64,000 bases of DNA. Origin: Salegentibacter sp. 24. Its GTDB lineage: Bacteria; Bacteroidota; Bacteroidia; Flavobacteriales; Flavobacteriaceae. The notes below the pieces were generated by a model. The model searched no databases. It was not told the DNA's origin and was given only the letters and a program-made list of their open reading frames with translations. Shown here in pieces: positions 53,604 through 63,166 of the stretch. How positions within the stretch are numbered: position 1 is the stretch's first letter; each line of letters starts with the position of its first letter. The DNA lies in assembly GCF_004362395.1 (NCBI RefSeq), contig NZ_SNWE01000011.1, positions 1 through 64,000 of the forward strand. The letters are read 5' to 3'. The translations under genes were made by a program, and so were the position numbers.

Positions 53604-54578
53604 TCAGGCATTTTTCCCTAAATCCACTTCCTTTACTGTTTCCTCCAGGATGCTTTTTAAAACCGCCTGTGCAGCAAAAGTTCTGTTTCCCGCTTGTTTG
53701 ATAACCACTGAACTATCTGAATCCAGAACATCATCAGCAATCACCATATTTCGTCTTACAGGCAAACAATGCATCACCTTTGCATTATTGGTTTTTAATA
53801 ATTTTTCTGCTGAAAAAGTCCAATTTCGGTCTTCGCTCAATTTCTGTCCATAGCTTTGATAACTGCTCCAGTTTTTTACATATACAAAGTCGGCATCAAT
53901 TAAAGCTTCTTCCTGATTATGAATTACTAGAACATCCTTCGTGATTTCCGGGTTTAAATCATATCCCTGTGGATTGGTGATCACAAAATCTACCTCGAGC
54001 CTTTGCATTATTTCAGCAAAAGAATTAGGCACGCTTTGCGGCAATACCCTGGGGTGTGGCGCCCAGCTCAGGACAACTTTCGGCCTATCCTTCTTTTTTA
54101 ATTCAGAAATCGTAATGGCATCGGTCAGGGCTTGAAGCGGATGCCCGGTTGCACTTTCTAGGTTCACCACGGGGACTGAAGCATATTTTTTAAAACTATT
54201 CAAAACAATCTCAGCTTCATCTTTTTCTTTATCCTGCAAATCAGGAAATGCCCGGACAGCAATGATATCACAATACTGGGATAAAACTGCGGCGGCTTCC
54301 TTGATATGTTCTGCCTTATCGGAATTCATCACTGCTCCGTCTTCAAACTCTAATTTCCAGCTGTCACTTCCGGCATTCATCACCATTACTTCCATTCCCA
54401 GCAATCTGCCTGCCTTTTCAGTACTTAATCTCGTTCGCAGGCTAGGATTAAAAAATAGCATCCCCAGGGTTTTTCCCTTGCCAATCTCCAGGGCAGTTTT
54501 TGCTTTTTTTAGTTCCAATGCTTCAGTGATCAATTGCTGCAGATCTTTTATATCTGATAAATCTGTGTAATTTTTCAT
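53604..54578 (-). CDS. argF': N-acylornithine carbamoyltransferase (succinyl-type ArgF')
   Basis: 324 residues from the ATG at 54578 (MKNYTDLSDIKDL); an upstream start at 54611 adds 11 residues with no family support. Carbamoyl-phosphate motif LFFNPSLRTRLSTEKAGRL (SxRTR), then SWKLEFEDGAVMNSDKAEHI, IAVRAFPDLQDK and ATGHPLQALTDAITI, and a C-terminal MHCLPVRRNMVIADD. The WKLEFEDG and VRAFP segments are those of acyl-ornithine transcarbamylases (Bacteroides ArgF', Xanthomonas ArgF'), not of ordinary ArgF. It therefore acts on N-succinyl- or N-acetylornithine. The pathway goes through acylcitrulline, which ArgE then deacylates. Confidence 0.92.
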   Translation of the reverse strand: MKNYTDLSDIKDLQQLITEALELKKAKTALEIGKGKTLGMLFFNPSLRTRLSTEKAGRLLGMEVMVMNAGSDSWKLEFEDGAVMNSDKAEHIKEAAAVLSQYCDIIAVRAFPDLQDKEKDEAEIVLNSFKKYASVPVVNLESATGHPLQALTDAITISELKKKDRPKVVLSWAPHPRVLPQSVPNSFAEIMQRLEVDFVITNPQGYDLNPEITKDVLVIHNQEEALIDADFVYVKNWSSYQSYGQKLSEDRNWTFSAEKLLKTNNAKVMHCLPVRRNMVIADDVLDSDSSVVIKQAGNRTFAAQAVLKSILEETVKEVDLGKNA

Positions 54579-54678
54579 GTAATTGTTTTTCCAATGGTTC
54601 TGGCAGCACATCAGTATTAATCTTCAATATCATTTAATCCCGTATCAATTATTGCGGTACTGCGCTGGCAAATTATAT

Positions 54679-55806
54679 TTATTTTAAAACAATTTTCAAA
54701 GCTTTAAATAGCTTATCAAATTGCTCTTTATTAATATTTAAAGGGGGCAATATCCGCAGGAGTTTCTTGTTTGCGGAAGCACCGGTAAAGATTTGATGTT
54801 TATAAAGGATTTCTTTTCTTATCTGGGCGATCTCAAAATCGAATTCCAGGCCGATCATCAGTCCCCGTCCTTTAATTTGTTTTATCTGGGGAATTTCAGC
54901 TGCTTTCTCCTGTACGTATTCAAAGAGTTCCTTTGCATTTTTTAAAAGGTTTTCTTTTTCAAGAACCTTTAAAACCGCAATTCCCGCTGCACAGGCTAAA
55001 TGGTTTCCCCCGAAGGTTGTCCCCAACATTCCTGATTTTGCCTTAATGGATTTGTCGATTAAAATCCCCCCAATTGGAAAACCATTGCCCATACCTTTTG
55101 CTATGGAAATGATATCAGGGCGAATATTGTGTTTTTGAAATGCAAAAAAATCGCCTGTTCTTCCATAACCTGCCTGTACTTCATCGGCAATTAAAACCGA
55201 ACGATATGTTTGGCACAATTCCGCGGTTTTTTGATAAAATTCAGCAGAGGCCTCCTCCAGGCCACCCACCCCCTGAATTACTTCAAAAATAACCGCAGCC
55301 ACATCGCCCTTTCTAAGTTCATTTTCAAGGGCCTGGGTATCCTCAAAAGCAAGTTTGGTCGCTTTGTGATTTTGGTTAAAGGGAGCTTTAATATTTTCGT
55401 TGTCTGTTACCGCCACTACACCGGAAGTCCTTCCATGAAATGCTTTGTCAAAATAGATTATTCTATCCTTTCTGGTATGGAAAGAAGCCACTTTTAAAGC
55501 GTTTTCATTTGCTTCAGCACCAGAGTTACATAGAAATAAGCTATAATCTTTTATCCCGGAGAGCTTTTCTAGTTGATCGGCAAGTTCCTGTTGTAAGGGG
55601 TTCTTAACTGAATTGGAATAAAAACCCAGCCTGGCAACCTGTTTGGAAATCGCATTGACGTATGTGGGATGGGAATGCCCGATAGAAATTACGGCGTGAC
55701 CTCCATAAAGGTCGAGATACTTTTTTCCTTCGTTATCAAAAACATAGGCGCCCTGACCCTTTACCGGGATAATATCGTAAAGGGGATAAACATCAAATAG
55801 TTGCAT
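54679..55806 (-). CDS. argD: N-acylornithine aminotransferase
   Basis: 375 residues, a class III PLP aminotransferase. Motifs: YVFDNEGKKYLDLYGGHAVI, FLCNSGAEANENALKVA (phosphate-binding), FHGRTSGVVAVT, VLIADEVQAGYGRTGDFFAF and IISIAKGMGNGFPIGGILI (PLP Lys). Converts acylglutamate semialdehyde to acylornithine. Two bases downstream of proC in the operon; 100 bases before argF'. Confidence 0.95.
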   Translation of the reverse strand: MQLFDVYPLYDIIPVKGQGAYVFDNEGKKYLDLYGGHAVISIGHSHPTYVNAISKQVARLGFYSNSVKNPLQQELADQLEKLSGIKDYSLFLCNSGAEANENALKVASFHTRKDRIIYFDKAFHGRTSGVVAVTDNENIKAPFNQNHKATKLAFEDTQALENELRKGDVAAVIFEVIQGVGGLEEASAEFYQKTAELCQTYRSVLIADEVQAGYGRTGDFFAFQKHNIRPDIISIAKGMGNGFPIGGILIDKSIKAKSGMLGTTFGGNHLACAAGIAVLKVLEKENLLKNAKELFEYVQEKAAEIPQIKQIKGRGLMIGLEFDFEIAQIRKEILYKHQIFTGASANKKLLRILPPLNINKEQFDKLFKALKIVLK

Positions 55807-55808
55807 AG

Positions 55809-56603
55809 TTAATCAGTTGTTATGGTGTTTATTTTTTTAAAGGAAGCCTGGATACCTTTTATAAGCGAAGAACTCAACCCGTTGTGTTCCATTTCATTAA
55901 GGCCTTCTATGGTGCAACCACGCGGGGTGGTTACCTTATCGATTTCTTCTTCCGGGTGCTTCCCGGATTCTATAAGCAAACTGGAAGCTCCCAAACAGGT
56001 TTGCATCGCCAGCTGCTGCGCGTCTTTGGCATCAAAACCAAGTTGTACCGCGCCTTGAGTAGTGGCACGTATGAGTCGCATCCAAAAAGCAACTCCACTG
56101 GCACAGATTACTGTTGCAGCCTGCATTTTATTTTCTGCAATAATGATACTGGTCCCTAAACGATTGAAGATAGCCTCGGCAATTGCGATACGTTTCTTAC
56201 CATTTTCATTGCTACATAGACAGGTCATGGATTTCCCAACGGCGATAGCCGTGTTGGGCATGGAACGAACAATAAACCGTTGCTCCCCGACTATGGCTTC
56301 AATTGCAGCTATCTTGAAACCAGTAATAGTGGAAATAAGTACGTGCTTTTCGTGAAGCTCATCTTTTATTTCCTCCAGAATCCGTTCCATTTGCGTGGGT
56401 TGCACCGCGAAAATAAGGATATCGGAATTTTGCACCGCTTCCCGGTTATCGCTGGTGACTTTAACCTTAGCGTATTCTTCATAATCCTGAATGTCTTCAG
56501 TTTTCCTCTTGGTTAGGTATAAGGTGGTAAAAGCATTGGTTACAATTAGTCCTTTTGCAATAGAAAGTCCCAGGTTTCCAGCTCCGATAATGGCTATTTT
56601 CAT
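55809..56603 (-). CDS. proC: Pyrroline-5-carboxylate reductase
   Basis: 264 residues. N-terminal NADP site IAIIGAGNLGLSIAKGLIVT and C-terminal domain ATVICASGVAFWMRLIRATT, LGASSLLIESGKHPEEEIDK, VTTPRGCTIEGLNEMEHNGL (substrate loop). It makes proline from glutamate-derived or ornithine-derived pyrroline carboxylate, so it is a side branch within the arginine operon, between argC and argD. Such placement occurs in several Bacteroidota. Confidence 0.93.
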   Translation of the reverse strand: MKIAIIGAGNLGLSIAKGLIVTNAFTTLYLTKRKTEDIQDYEEYAKVKVTSDNREAVQNSDILIFAVQPTQMERILEEIKDELHEKHVLISTITGFKIAAIEAIVGEQRFIVRSMPNTAIAVGKSMTCLCSNENGKKRIAIAEAIFNRLGTSIIIAENKMQAATVICASGVAFWMRLIRATTQGAVQLGFDAKDAQQLAMQTCLGASSLLIESGKHPEEEIDKVTTPRGCTIEGLNEMEHNGLSSSLIKGIQASFKKINTITTD

Positions 56604-56669
56604 CTTTAAGATTTTATTTTTTTACTTTATCTACTTATCTAATCTCTCCAAAGGAATTTAATTTTTCCT

Positions 56670-57632
56670 TTAAAAATAACTGGCTTTGAGTTTCAGACCA
56701 GCAGTTTCCTCAAAACCAAAGATCAAATTCATATTTTGAACGGCTTGTCCGGAAGCGCCTTTTAGCAAATTATCGATCACACTGGTTATAAGTAATTTAT
56801 TGCCGAATTTTTGTAATCTCAAAAGACATTTATTGGTATTCACTACTTGTTTCAAATGCAATTCCTCCTCCCTGAGAAAAGTAAAAACTGAATCTTTATA
56901 GGCTTCAGAATATATTTTCCTGGCTTGTTCTAAACTACCTGTAAATTTAGTATATGCTGTAGCGTGAATTCCTCTGGAAAAATTTCCCCGGTTCGGAATA
57001 AAATTTATTTCCGGCAGATGACCAGGCTGAAGGATTTTCAAGCTCTGTCCAATTTCATTTAAATGCTGATGTTCAAAAGCTTTATAACTGGAAAAATTAT
57101 TATCCCTCCAGCTAAAATGAGTTGTAGCTGAAAGAGAGGTTCCTGCACCTGTTGCTCCGGTCACCGCGTTTATATGTAAATCATCCAGAAACAAGCCGGC
57201 ATTAGCAAGTGGCAGTATAGCCAGACTAATTGCTGTAGCGAAGCATCCCGGGTTAGCTATAAAACTAGCTTTTTTGATCTTATCCCTATTGAACTCTGGC
57301 AAACCATACACAAATGAGTGTTCTCCACTCATTCTATAATCAGTACTTAAATCAATGATTTTTGTTTTTTCTGAGAACGTATTTCCCGCAAGGAATTTCA
57401 CCGAATTACCATGCCCAAGACACAGAAAAACGACGTTTACATTTTTATTAATATCACCGCTAAACTGAAGCTCAGTTTCCCCCAGCAAATCCTGATGTAC
57501 TCCCGCCACCAGTTTCCCGGGCTGGGAGGTACTATATACAAAATCCAACTCTACCTCGGGATGGTGCATTAAAATCCTGATAAGTTCTCCGGCAGTATAA
57601 CCGGCACCTCCAATTATTCCTGCTGTAATCAT
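56670..57632 (-). CDS. argC: N-acyl-gamma-glutamyl-phosphate reductase
   Basis: 320 residues. NADP-binding start AGIIGGAGYTAGELIRILMH and catalytic Cys in ASFIANPGCFATAISLAILP, with VTGATGAGTSLSATTHFSWR and the His region FEHQHLNEI. Reduces the acylglutamyl phosphate to the semialdehyde. Overlaps argG by 4 bases; 66 bases before proC. Confidence 0.95.
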   Translation of the reverse strand: MITAGIIGGAGYTAGELIRILMHHPEVELDFVYSTSQPGKLVAGVHQDLLGETELQFSGDINKNVNVVFLCLGHGNSVKFLAGNTFSEKTKIIDLSTDYRMSGEHSFVYGLPEFNRDKIKKASFIANPGCFATAISLAILPLANAGLFLDDLHINAVTGATGAGTSLSATTHFSWRDNNFSSYKAFEHQHLNEIGQSLKILQPGHLPEINFIPNRGNFSRGIHATAYTKFTGSLEQARKIYSEAYKDSVFTFLREEELHLKQVVNTNKCLLRLQKFGNKLLITSVIDNLLKGASGQAVQNMNLIFGFEETAGLKLKASYF

Positions 57633-58816
57633 TCTCCTGTTTTTACGTGTTGATATATCTTACCGGCATTCGACAGAATTTTGATGAATCCCTTAGCATC
57701 ATCGGCAGTCCAGGCTTTATTCTCTTCCCCGTAATTTCCGAAGCTGGAATTCATTAAATCGTTTTTAGATTTAATTCCATCTAATGTAAAACGGTAAGGA
57801 TGCAGGCTTACAAAAACCTCCCCGCTAACCTGCTGCTGTGAACTATCAAGAAAAGCTTCCAAATCCCGCATTACAGGTTCCAGATACTGACCTTCGTGTA
57901 AATGAGTACCATACCAGTTAGCAAGGTAATCCTTGTGCTGTAATTGCCATTTGCTAAGGGTATGTTTCTCAAGCAAATGATGCGCTTTAATGATAATTAG
58001 CGCCGAGGCGGCTTCAAAACCAACCCTACCTTTTATACCAATAATGGTATCCCCTACGTGTATATCACGACCTATGGCAAATTTGGAAGCGATTTTCTCG
58101 AGGATTTCAATATTTTTTTCCGGTGAATTTTTCTCCCCATTTACTGCGGAAAGTTCCCCCTTAGTAAAGGTCAAACTGATCTGTTTTGCTTCTTTCTCCT
58201 TTAGTTGGGAAGGGTAAGCAGAATCTGGTAAAGGTTTCTCCGAAGTCAGGGTTTCTGCTCCCCCCACACTGGTCCCCCAGAGGCCCTTGTTCACAGAATA
58301 TTTTGATTTTTCCCAATTCATTTCCACCCCATTTTGTTTTAAATATTCAATCTCTTCCTGACGACTGAGTTGTTTATCCCTTATGGGGGTGATAATTTTA
58401 ATTCCAGGTGCCATTATTTGAAAGATCATATCAAAACGAACCTGGTCGTTTCCGGCTCCCGTGCTACCATGAGCGATATACTTAGCATCGATCTTTTTGG
58501 CATAATTTACAATTTCGATAGCCTGTACTATCCTTTCTGCACTTACTGAAAGCGGATAGGTATTGTTCTTCAAGACATTTCCGAAGATCAAATATTTAAC
58601 GACTTTCTGGTAAAATGAAGAAACCGCATCAATATTTTTATAGGACTTGGCACCAATTCTTTTAGCGTTTTCGCCAATTTTTTTCACTTCTTCTTTTGAA
58701 AAACCACCGGTATTGACACTCACCGCATGGACTTCAAAATTTTCTTCTTTAGATAAATATTTTGCGCAGTAAGAAGTGTCCAAACCTCCACTGTATGCTA
58801 TAACTACTTTTTTCAT
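57629..58816 (-). CDS. argG: Argininosuccinate synthase
   Basis: 395 residues. PP-loop VVIAYSGGLDTSYCAKYLSK at the N-terminus, AHGSTGAGNDQVRFD, EMNWEKSKYSVNKGLWGTSV and VHVGDTIIGIKGRVG-type segment (HVGDTIIGIKGRVGFEAASA). Condenses citrulline and aspartate with ATP. Overlaps argC by 4 bases, 90 bases after the GNAT gene, and second in the operon. Confidence 0.95.
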   Translation of the reverse strand: MKKVVIAYSGGLDTSYCAKYLSKEENFEVHAVSVNTGGFSKEEVKKIGENAKRIGAKSYKNIDAVSSFYQKVVKYLIFGNVLKNNTYPLSVSAERIVQAIEIVNYAKKIDAKYIAHGSTGAGNDQVRFDMIFQIMAPGIKIITPIRDKQLSRQEEIEYLKQNGVEMNWEKSKYSVNKGLWGTSVGGAETLTSEKPLPDSAYPSQLKEKEAKQISLTFTKGELSAVNGEKNSPEKNIEILEKIASKFAIGRDIHVGDTIIGIKGRVGFEAASALIIIKAHHLLEKHTLSKWQLQHKDYLANWYGTHLHEGQYLEPVMRDLEAFLDSSQQQVSGEVFVSLHPYRFTLDGIKSKNDLMNSSFGNYGEENKAWTADDAKGFIKILSNAGKIYQHVKTGE

Positions 58817-58906
58817 TTTACTGATTTTCGATTTTAACCTCCCTCCTGAACTTTATGTATCGGAAACTGAAAAAGCTGACGCAGGTTCAGCCTTGAGATC
58901 AATTTG

Positions 58907-59542
58907 TTAACTTTCGTTTTTCTCTTTTTTATAAAACAAGGTCTGTTTAATATTCTTCAACCTTTTAAAAGCTTTTTCATTTAAGCTTTCTTTTTTAGTT
59001 CCTTTTTGTAATTCTTTTTTTCTTTCAGGATCGTACATCATTCCCGTGCACAGGCACATTTTACGTTCTGTCCTGGTTAGGATATCGTAATTTTTACATG
59101 TTTGGCAGCCTTTCCAAAATGCTTCATCATCGGTAAGTTCGGAAAAGGTTACGGGTTGATAGCCCAGCTCATAATTTATTTTCATAACAGCCAAACCTGT
59201 AGTAATTCCAAAAATTTTTGCATTTGGATACATCTTTCTTGAATGACTAAAAATCACCTCTTTAATATCCTTGGCAAGCCCCTGATTCCTGAAATCCGGG
59301 TGCACGATAAGGCCTGAATTTGCCACGTACCTTTCGTGGCTCCAGGTTTCGATATAACAAAAGCCGGCAAATATTTCACCTTCAAGTGCAATAACCGCAT
59401 TGCCCTTTTCCATTTTTCCAATGATATATTCCGGAGTTCTGCGAGCAATGCCCGTGCCTCGAACCTTTGCAGATTCTTCTATATTTTTACAAATAATCTC
59501 CGCGTACCCGGCGTGAGATTTATTAGCAATGATAATCTTCAT
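58907..59542 (-). CDS. GNAT-family acyltransferase, candidate glutamate N-acyltransferase of the arginine pathway
   Basis: 211 residues, first gene of the arginine operon. The GNAT fold is seen: core strand IALEGEIFAGFCYIETWSHE, acetyl-CoA loop IVHPDFRNQGLAKDIKEVIF (R/QxxGxA/G) and a C-terminal part FGITTGLAVMKINYELGYQP. A cysteine cluster CQTCKNYDILTRTERKMCLC (about 152-172) looks like a zinc site and is not part of the minimal GNAT fold. No ArgA-type fused kinase domain and no ArgJ are present in the operon, so this enzyme probably attaches the acyl group (acetyl or succinyl) to glutamate. The assignment is inferred from position. Confidence 0.8.
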   Translation of the reverse strand: MKIIIANKSHAGYAEIICKNIEESAKVRGTGIARRTPEYIIGKMEKGNAVIALEGEIFAGFCYIETWSHERYVANSGLIVHPDFRNQGLAKDIKEVIFSHSRKMYPNAKIFGITTGLAVMKINYELGYQPVTFSELTDDEAFWKGCQTCKNYDILTRTERKMCLCTGMMYDPERKKELQKGTKKESLNEKAFKRLKNIKQTLFYKKEKNES

Positions 59543-59873
59543 TTGCTAAGGGTTTAGTGAGAAAATAAATTTGATTTGTTCTTTTTGAAAGGGGAACCGG
59601 ACTCACCTAAGTTCCATTAAATTATACACGCACCAAGGTGCGACGCGGAAAGCGACGGCGAATGGGTGTAATTTCAGAAGTGATTCTGAAATTTAAATTG
59701 GACGGTATATTTTGTGGATCTCTCAAGTTGTAATTAAAATCAAATAATATTAAAAAATAGTACATTTTACCTCTGCCTGCTAGGGCGCAGGAAGAAGCGA
59801 AAAAATGGGGATATTATTTGTTTCATTGAAAGCATATTGTAAATGTACATAATTATTTTAACCAACAAAATAT
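59543..59873. other. Intergenic region between ilvA and the arginine operon, with structured elements
   Basis: 331 bases holding the end of the ilv transcript and the start of the arg transcript. It contains a GC-rich island (about 59629-59660) in AT-rich DNA and the compound hairpin listed separately. No coding frame is supported, and no clean terminator with a T-run was found after ilvA. Confidence 0.6.
59617..59694 (-). promoter_or_regulatory. Compound stem-loop element upstream of the arginine operon
   Basis: Three nested or adjacent inverted repeats: CGCACC/GGTGCG (59629-59634, 59637-59642) with a 2-base loop; an outer pairing of ATTATACAC (59621-59629) with GTGTAAT (59666-59672, 2-base bulge); and AATTTCAGA/TCTGAAATT (59670-59678, 59685-59693). 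It lies 75-150 bases upstream of the first arg gene, so it could be a 5' leader structure, or a terminator or repeat element after ilvA. Confidence 0.4.
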
Positions 59874-61148
59874 TTATACTAAATATTGAAACAAATTAGG
59901 CTTATCGTTGAGATATTCCCCATAAAAATTCTTCGCTTTCATCCTGGCTACCAGTGGTTCAAAATCCGCAGGATCGTTTAGCTCTATTCCAACAACCGCG
60001 GGGGCATTTTCCCGATGATGTTTTTTTGAGTATTCAAAATGTGTAATATCATCCTTGGGGCCCAGAACTTTTTCAAGAAAATCTTTTAAAGCTCCTGCTC
60101 GCTGGGGGAAACTAATTACAAAATAATGCTTTAGACCGGCATATAACAAAGCCCTTTCCTTTATCTCTGCAGTTCGGGTAATATCGTTATTGCTTCCGCT
60201 AACGATGCAGACCACATTTTTCCCCTTGATTTCTTCTGCAAAAAAATCAAGCGCGCTTATAGCCATGGCCCCGGCTGGTTCTACAACAATTGCATCCTGG
60301 TTATAAAGGTCCAGGATACTTTGACAAATCTTCCCCTCGGGAACCGTAATCATTTTATCAAGATTTTCTTTGCAAATTTCAAAATTTCGGCTCCCTACTT
60401 TTTGCACTGCGGCACCATCTACAAAACGTTCTATTGATTTTAATTCTACCAGTTTTCCTTCTTTTAAAGAAGAGGTCATAGAAGGTGCGCCCTCTGGTTC
60501 TACACCGATAATTTTGGTATGAGGGGAAAGTTCTTTAAACATAGAAGACAAACCAGCTAGTAGGCCTCCCCCGCCAAGAGGTGCAAATACATAATCAATA
60601 GGTTCGGTGGCCTGTTCCAAAATTTCCAGCCCAATAGTGGCCTGGCCTTCAATTACTTTCTCATCGTCAAAAGGATGGATAAATACCAAACCGAATTTGT
60701 CGGCATGTATCATCGAACTTTTAAAGGAATCATCAAAGGTATCTCCTTTTAAAACCACCTCAACCCACTCCCCGCCAAACATCTTGGTTTGCTCCACTTT
60801 TTGTCTAGGGGTGGTAATAGGCATGTAGATGACGCCCTTTACCTGCAGTTTATTACAGGCAAAGGCTACACCCTGCGCGTGATTTCCGGCACTGGCACAA
60901 ATAACTCCCTTATTCAGCTGATCCTGAGGCAGGCTTGAAATCTTATTGTAGGCTCCCCGAATCTTATAGGAGCGCACCTGCTGCAGATCTTCTCTTTTCA
61001 ACATTACATTTGCTGAAAATTTCTTGCTATACGTAAAAGATTGCATAAGTGGGGTTTTAACCACCACTTTGGAAATACGCTCGGCCGCTTCTTTTACAGC
61101 TTTCAATTGGGGTTTATATATTTTTTTATCTGCCAGCAAAGTATCCAT
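59874..61148 (-). CDS. ilvA: Threonine ammonia-lyase (threonine deaminase)
   Basis: 424 residues, a PLP enzyme making 2-oxobutanoate for isoleucine. PLP Lys in LQQVRSYKIRGAYNKISSL, ICASAGNHAQGVAFACNKLQ, phosphate loop APLGGGGLLAGLSSMFKEL and IVSGSNNDITR. One C-terminal ACT-like domain (about 335-424, FPQRAGALKDFLEKVLGP) is present, against two in E. coli IlvA (514 residues), so feedback by isoleucine may differ. Two bases after ilvC; last of the ilv genes seen. Confidence 0.94.
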   Translation of the reverse strand: MDTLLADKKIYKPQLKAVKEAAERISKVVVKTPLMQSFTYSKKFSANVMLKREDLQQVRSYKIRGAYNKISSLPQDQLNKGVICASAGNHAQGVAFACNKLQVKGVIYMPITTPRQKVEQTKMFGGEWVEVVLKGDTFDDSFKSSMIHADKFGLVFIHPFDDEKVIEGQATIGLEILEQATEPIDYVFAPLGGGGLLAGLSSMFKELSPHTKIIGVEPEGAPSMTSSLKEGKLVELKSIERFVDGAAVQKVGSRNFEICKENLDKMITVPEGKICQSILDLYNQDAIVVEPAGAMAISALDFFAEEIKGKNVVCIVSGSNNDITRTAEIKERALLYAGLKHYFVISFPQRAGALKDFLEKVLGPKDDITHFEYSKKHHRENAPAVVGIELNDPADFEPLVARMKAKNFYGEYLNDKPNLFQYLV

Positions 61149-61150
61149 TT

Positions 61151-62629
61151 TTATTCCTGTATTTTTTTCATTGCAGTCATTGCTTTTCGTAGCCTTCCTC
61201 CTACTTTTTCCACCTGGTGTTGCCTGATGTCATCGTTCACTGCTATTAACTGCTGATTATCCACTCCTGTATAATCCGTTCCAAAAGAATGTCCTACAAC
61301 CTCTTTGGGTAAGCTGTTTACATAATCTTTAATAAGCGGTTTTGCGGAATGGTCAAATAAATAACAACCGTATTCTGCCGTATCAGAGATAATCCGGTTC
61401 ATCTCAAATAATTTCTTCCTGGCAATGGTATTTGCAATCAGTGGAGTTTCGTGCAGGGATTCATAATACGCTGAATCCGCAACGATTCCGGCTTCCACCA
61501 TCGTTTCAAAAGCCAGTTCTACGCCGGATTTCACAAAAGCTACAAGCAATACACCTTTATCAAAATACTCCTGTTCTTTGATCTTTTCAGAGGTGGCCTC
61601 AGATTTCTCAAAAGCGGTTTCTCCGGTTGCCGCCCGCCATTCCAGCAATTCTTTATCGCCATTTTCCCAGTCTTTCATCATTCTACTACTAAAAGCACCG
61701 GAAATAATATCATCCATATGTTTCTGAAAAAGCGGTCGCATCAGTTGCTTTAATTCCTTGGAAATCTCCTCGGCTTTAATCTTAGCCGGATTTGAAAGCC
61801 TATCCATCATATTGGTAATACCGCCATGCTTTAATGCCTCGGTAATGGTTTCCCATCCATATTGAATAAGTTTTGAAGCATACGAAGGCTCCACTCCTTC
61901 AGCAACCATTTTATCATAGCTAAGGATAGAGCCGGTTTGCAGCAATCCACATAGGATAGTTTGTTCTCCCATCAAATCAGATTTTACCTCAGCCACAAAC
62001 GAAGAGGCTAAAACTCCGGCCTTATCGCCACCTGTGGCAACGGCATAGGCCTTGGCCCATTCAAAACCAATTCCCAGGGGGTCATTTTCCGGATGTACAG
62101 CAATTAAAGTAGGTACTCCAAAACCTCTTTTATATTCTTCTCTTACTTCACTTCCAGGACATTTTGGTGCCACCATTATTACGGTAATATCCTCGCGTAT
62201 TTTCATACCTTCTTCCACGATATTGAATCCGTGGGAATAAGATAGCACGGCGTCTTTTTTGATATGAGGCTGAATTGCCTTTATTACCGAAGTATGTTGT
62301 TTATCAGGTGTCAGGTTAATAACCAAATCAGCGGTAGGGATCAGTTCCTTATAGGTCCCAACCTTAAAATTATTTTCTGTAGCGTTTTTATAAGACTGTC
62401 TTTTTTCTTTAATAGCTCCTTCGCGAAGGGCGTAAGAAATATCCAGCCCGCTATCGCGCATATTTAAACCCTGGTTAAGGCCTTGTGCACCACAGCCCAC
62501 AATCACTATTTTTTTCCCTTTTAAAGCAGCCACTCCGTCGCTGAATTCATCACTACCCATAAACCTGCAGGTTCCCAGCTGGGCTAATTGTTCACGTAAA
62601 GAAAGGCTGTTAAAATAATTCGTCATCAC
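61151..62629 (-). CDS. ilvC: Ketol-acid reductoisomerase, long (class II) form
   Basis: 492 residues, the long enterobacterial-type enzyme rather than the 330-residue form. NADPH site [20 protein letters not shown] with a following Arg/Lys-rich loop ([13 protein letters not shown]). [11 protein letters not shown]-like segment ([17 protein letters not shown]), metal ligands [20 protein letters not shown] and a duplicated C-terminal knotted domain ([40 protein letters not shown]). Converts acetolactate and acetohydroxybutyrate to dihydroxy acids. Six bases after ilvN. Confidence 0.96.
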   Translation of the reverse strand: MMTNYFNSLSLREQLAQLGTCRFMGSDEFSDGVAALKGKKIVIVGCGAQGLNQGLNMRDSGLDISYALREGAIKEKRQSYKNATENNFKVGTYKELIPTADLVINLTPDKQHTSVIKAIQPHIKKDAVLSYSHGFNIVEEGMKIREDITVIMVAPKCPGSEVREEYKRGFGVPTLIAVHPENDPLGIGFEWAKAYAVATGGDKAGVLASSFVAEVKSDLMGEQTILCGLLQTGSILSYDKMVAEGVEPSYASKLIQYGWETITEALKHGGITNMMDRLSNPAKIKAEEISKELKQLMRPLFQKHMDDIISGAFSSRMMKDWENGDKELLEWRAATGETAFEKSEATSEKIKEQEYFDKGVLLVAFVKSGVELAFETMVEAGIVADSAYYESLHETPLIANTIARKKLFEMNRIISDTAEYGCYLFDHSAKPLIKDYVNSLPKEVVGHSFGTDYTGVDNQQLIAVNDDIRQHQVEKVGGRLRKAMTAMKKIQE

Positions 62630-62635
62630 TTTTAT

Positions 62636-63166
62636 TTAATTGGTTGTATCAAATTTTTCTAAAATTTTCGAGATTGGCATTTCATTCTTCGTTACAGCAA
62701 TAGTACCCGAACGAACGAACTGCATCAATCCATAAGGCTTTAATTTTTCATAAAGACTATCGGTTTCGTGGCGTTTCCCGGTTTTTTCAATTACAAAAAA
62801 CTTGGGAGTAACCGTCACGATACGCGCATTGGATTCCTTTATAAAATCCTGGATATTGAGATCTTCCACGAAATCTGCCGAATTTATCTTATAAAGCGCG
62901 GTTTCCTGGTAGATCATTTCATCGTCCGTATGATAAAAAGCTTTAATGACCTCAATTTGCTTTTCTATTTGGCCAGCGATCTTTTTAACCTGGTCTTCGG
63001 TCACCTGCACCACTATTGTAAACCGCATCACCTCGTTTACCTCACTTCTGGAAGCGGTAATACTCTCAATATTGATGTGCCTTTTCTGAAAAATAGCCGC
63101 GATCCGGCTCAAAAGGCCTATGTTGTTTTCGGTATAAACCGAAACTGTAAAATCTTTCTTTTCCAT
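62636..63166 (-). CDS. ilvN: Acetolactate synthase, small (regulatory) subunit
   Basis: 176 residues. The N-terminal ACT domain VSVYTENNIGLLSRIAAIFQ, KRHINIESITASRSEVNEVM binds the valine effector in this family. The C-terminal half (FVEDLNIQDFIKESNARIVT, ITVTPKFFVIEKTG-like) matches the second conserved domain. Regulates and activates IlvB. Shares one base with the ilvB stop. Confidence 0.93.
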   Translation of the reverse strand: MEKKDFTVSVYTENNIGLLSRIAAIFQKRHINIESITASRSEVNEVMRFTIVVQVTEDQVKKIAGQIEKQIEVIKAFYHTDDEMIYQETALYKINSADFVEDLNIQDFIKESNARIVTVTPKFFVIEKTGKRHETDSLYEKLKPYGLMQFVRSGTIAVTKNEMPISKILEKFDTTN

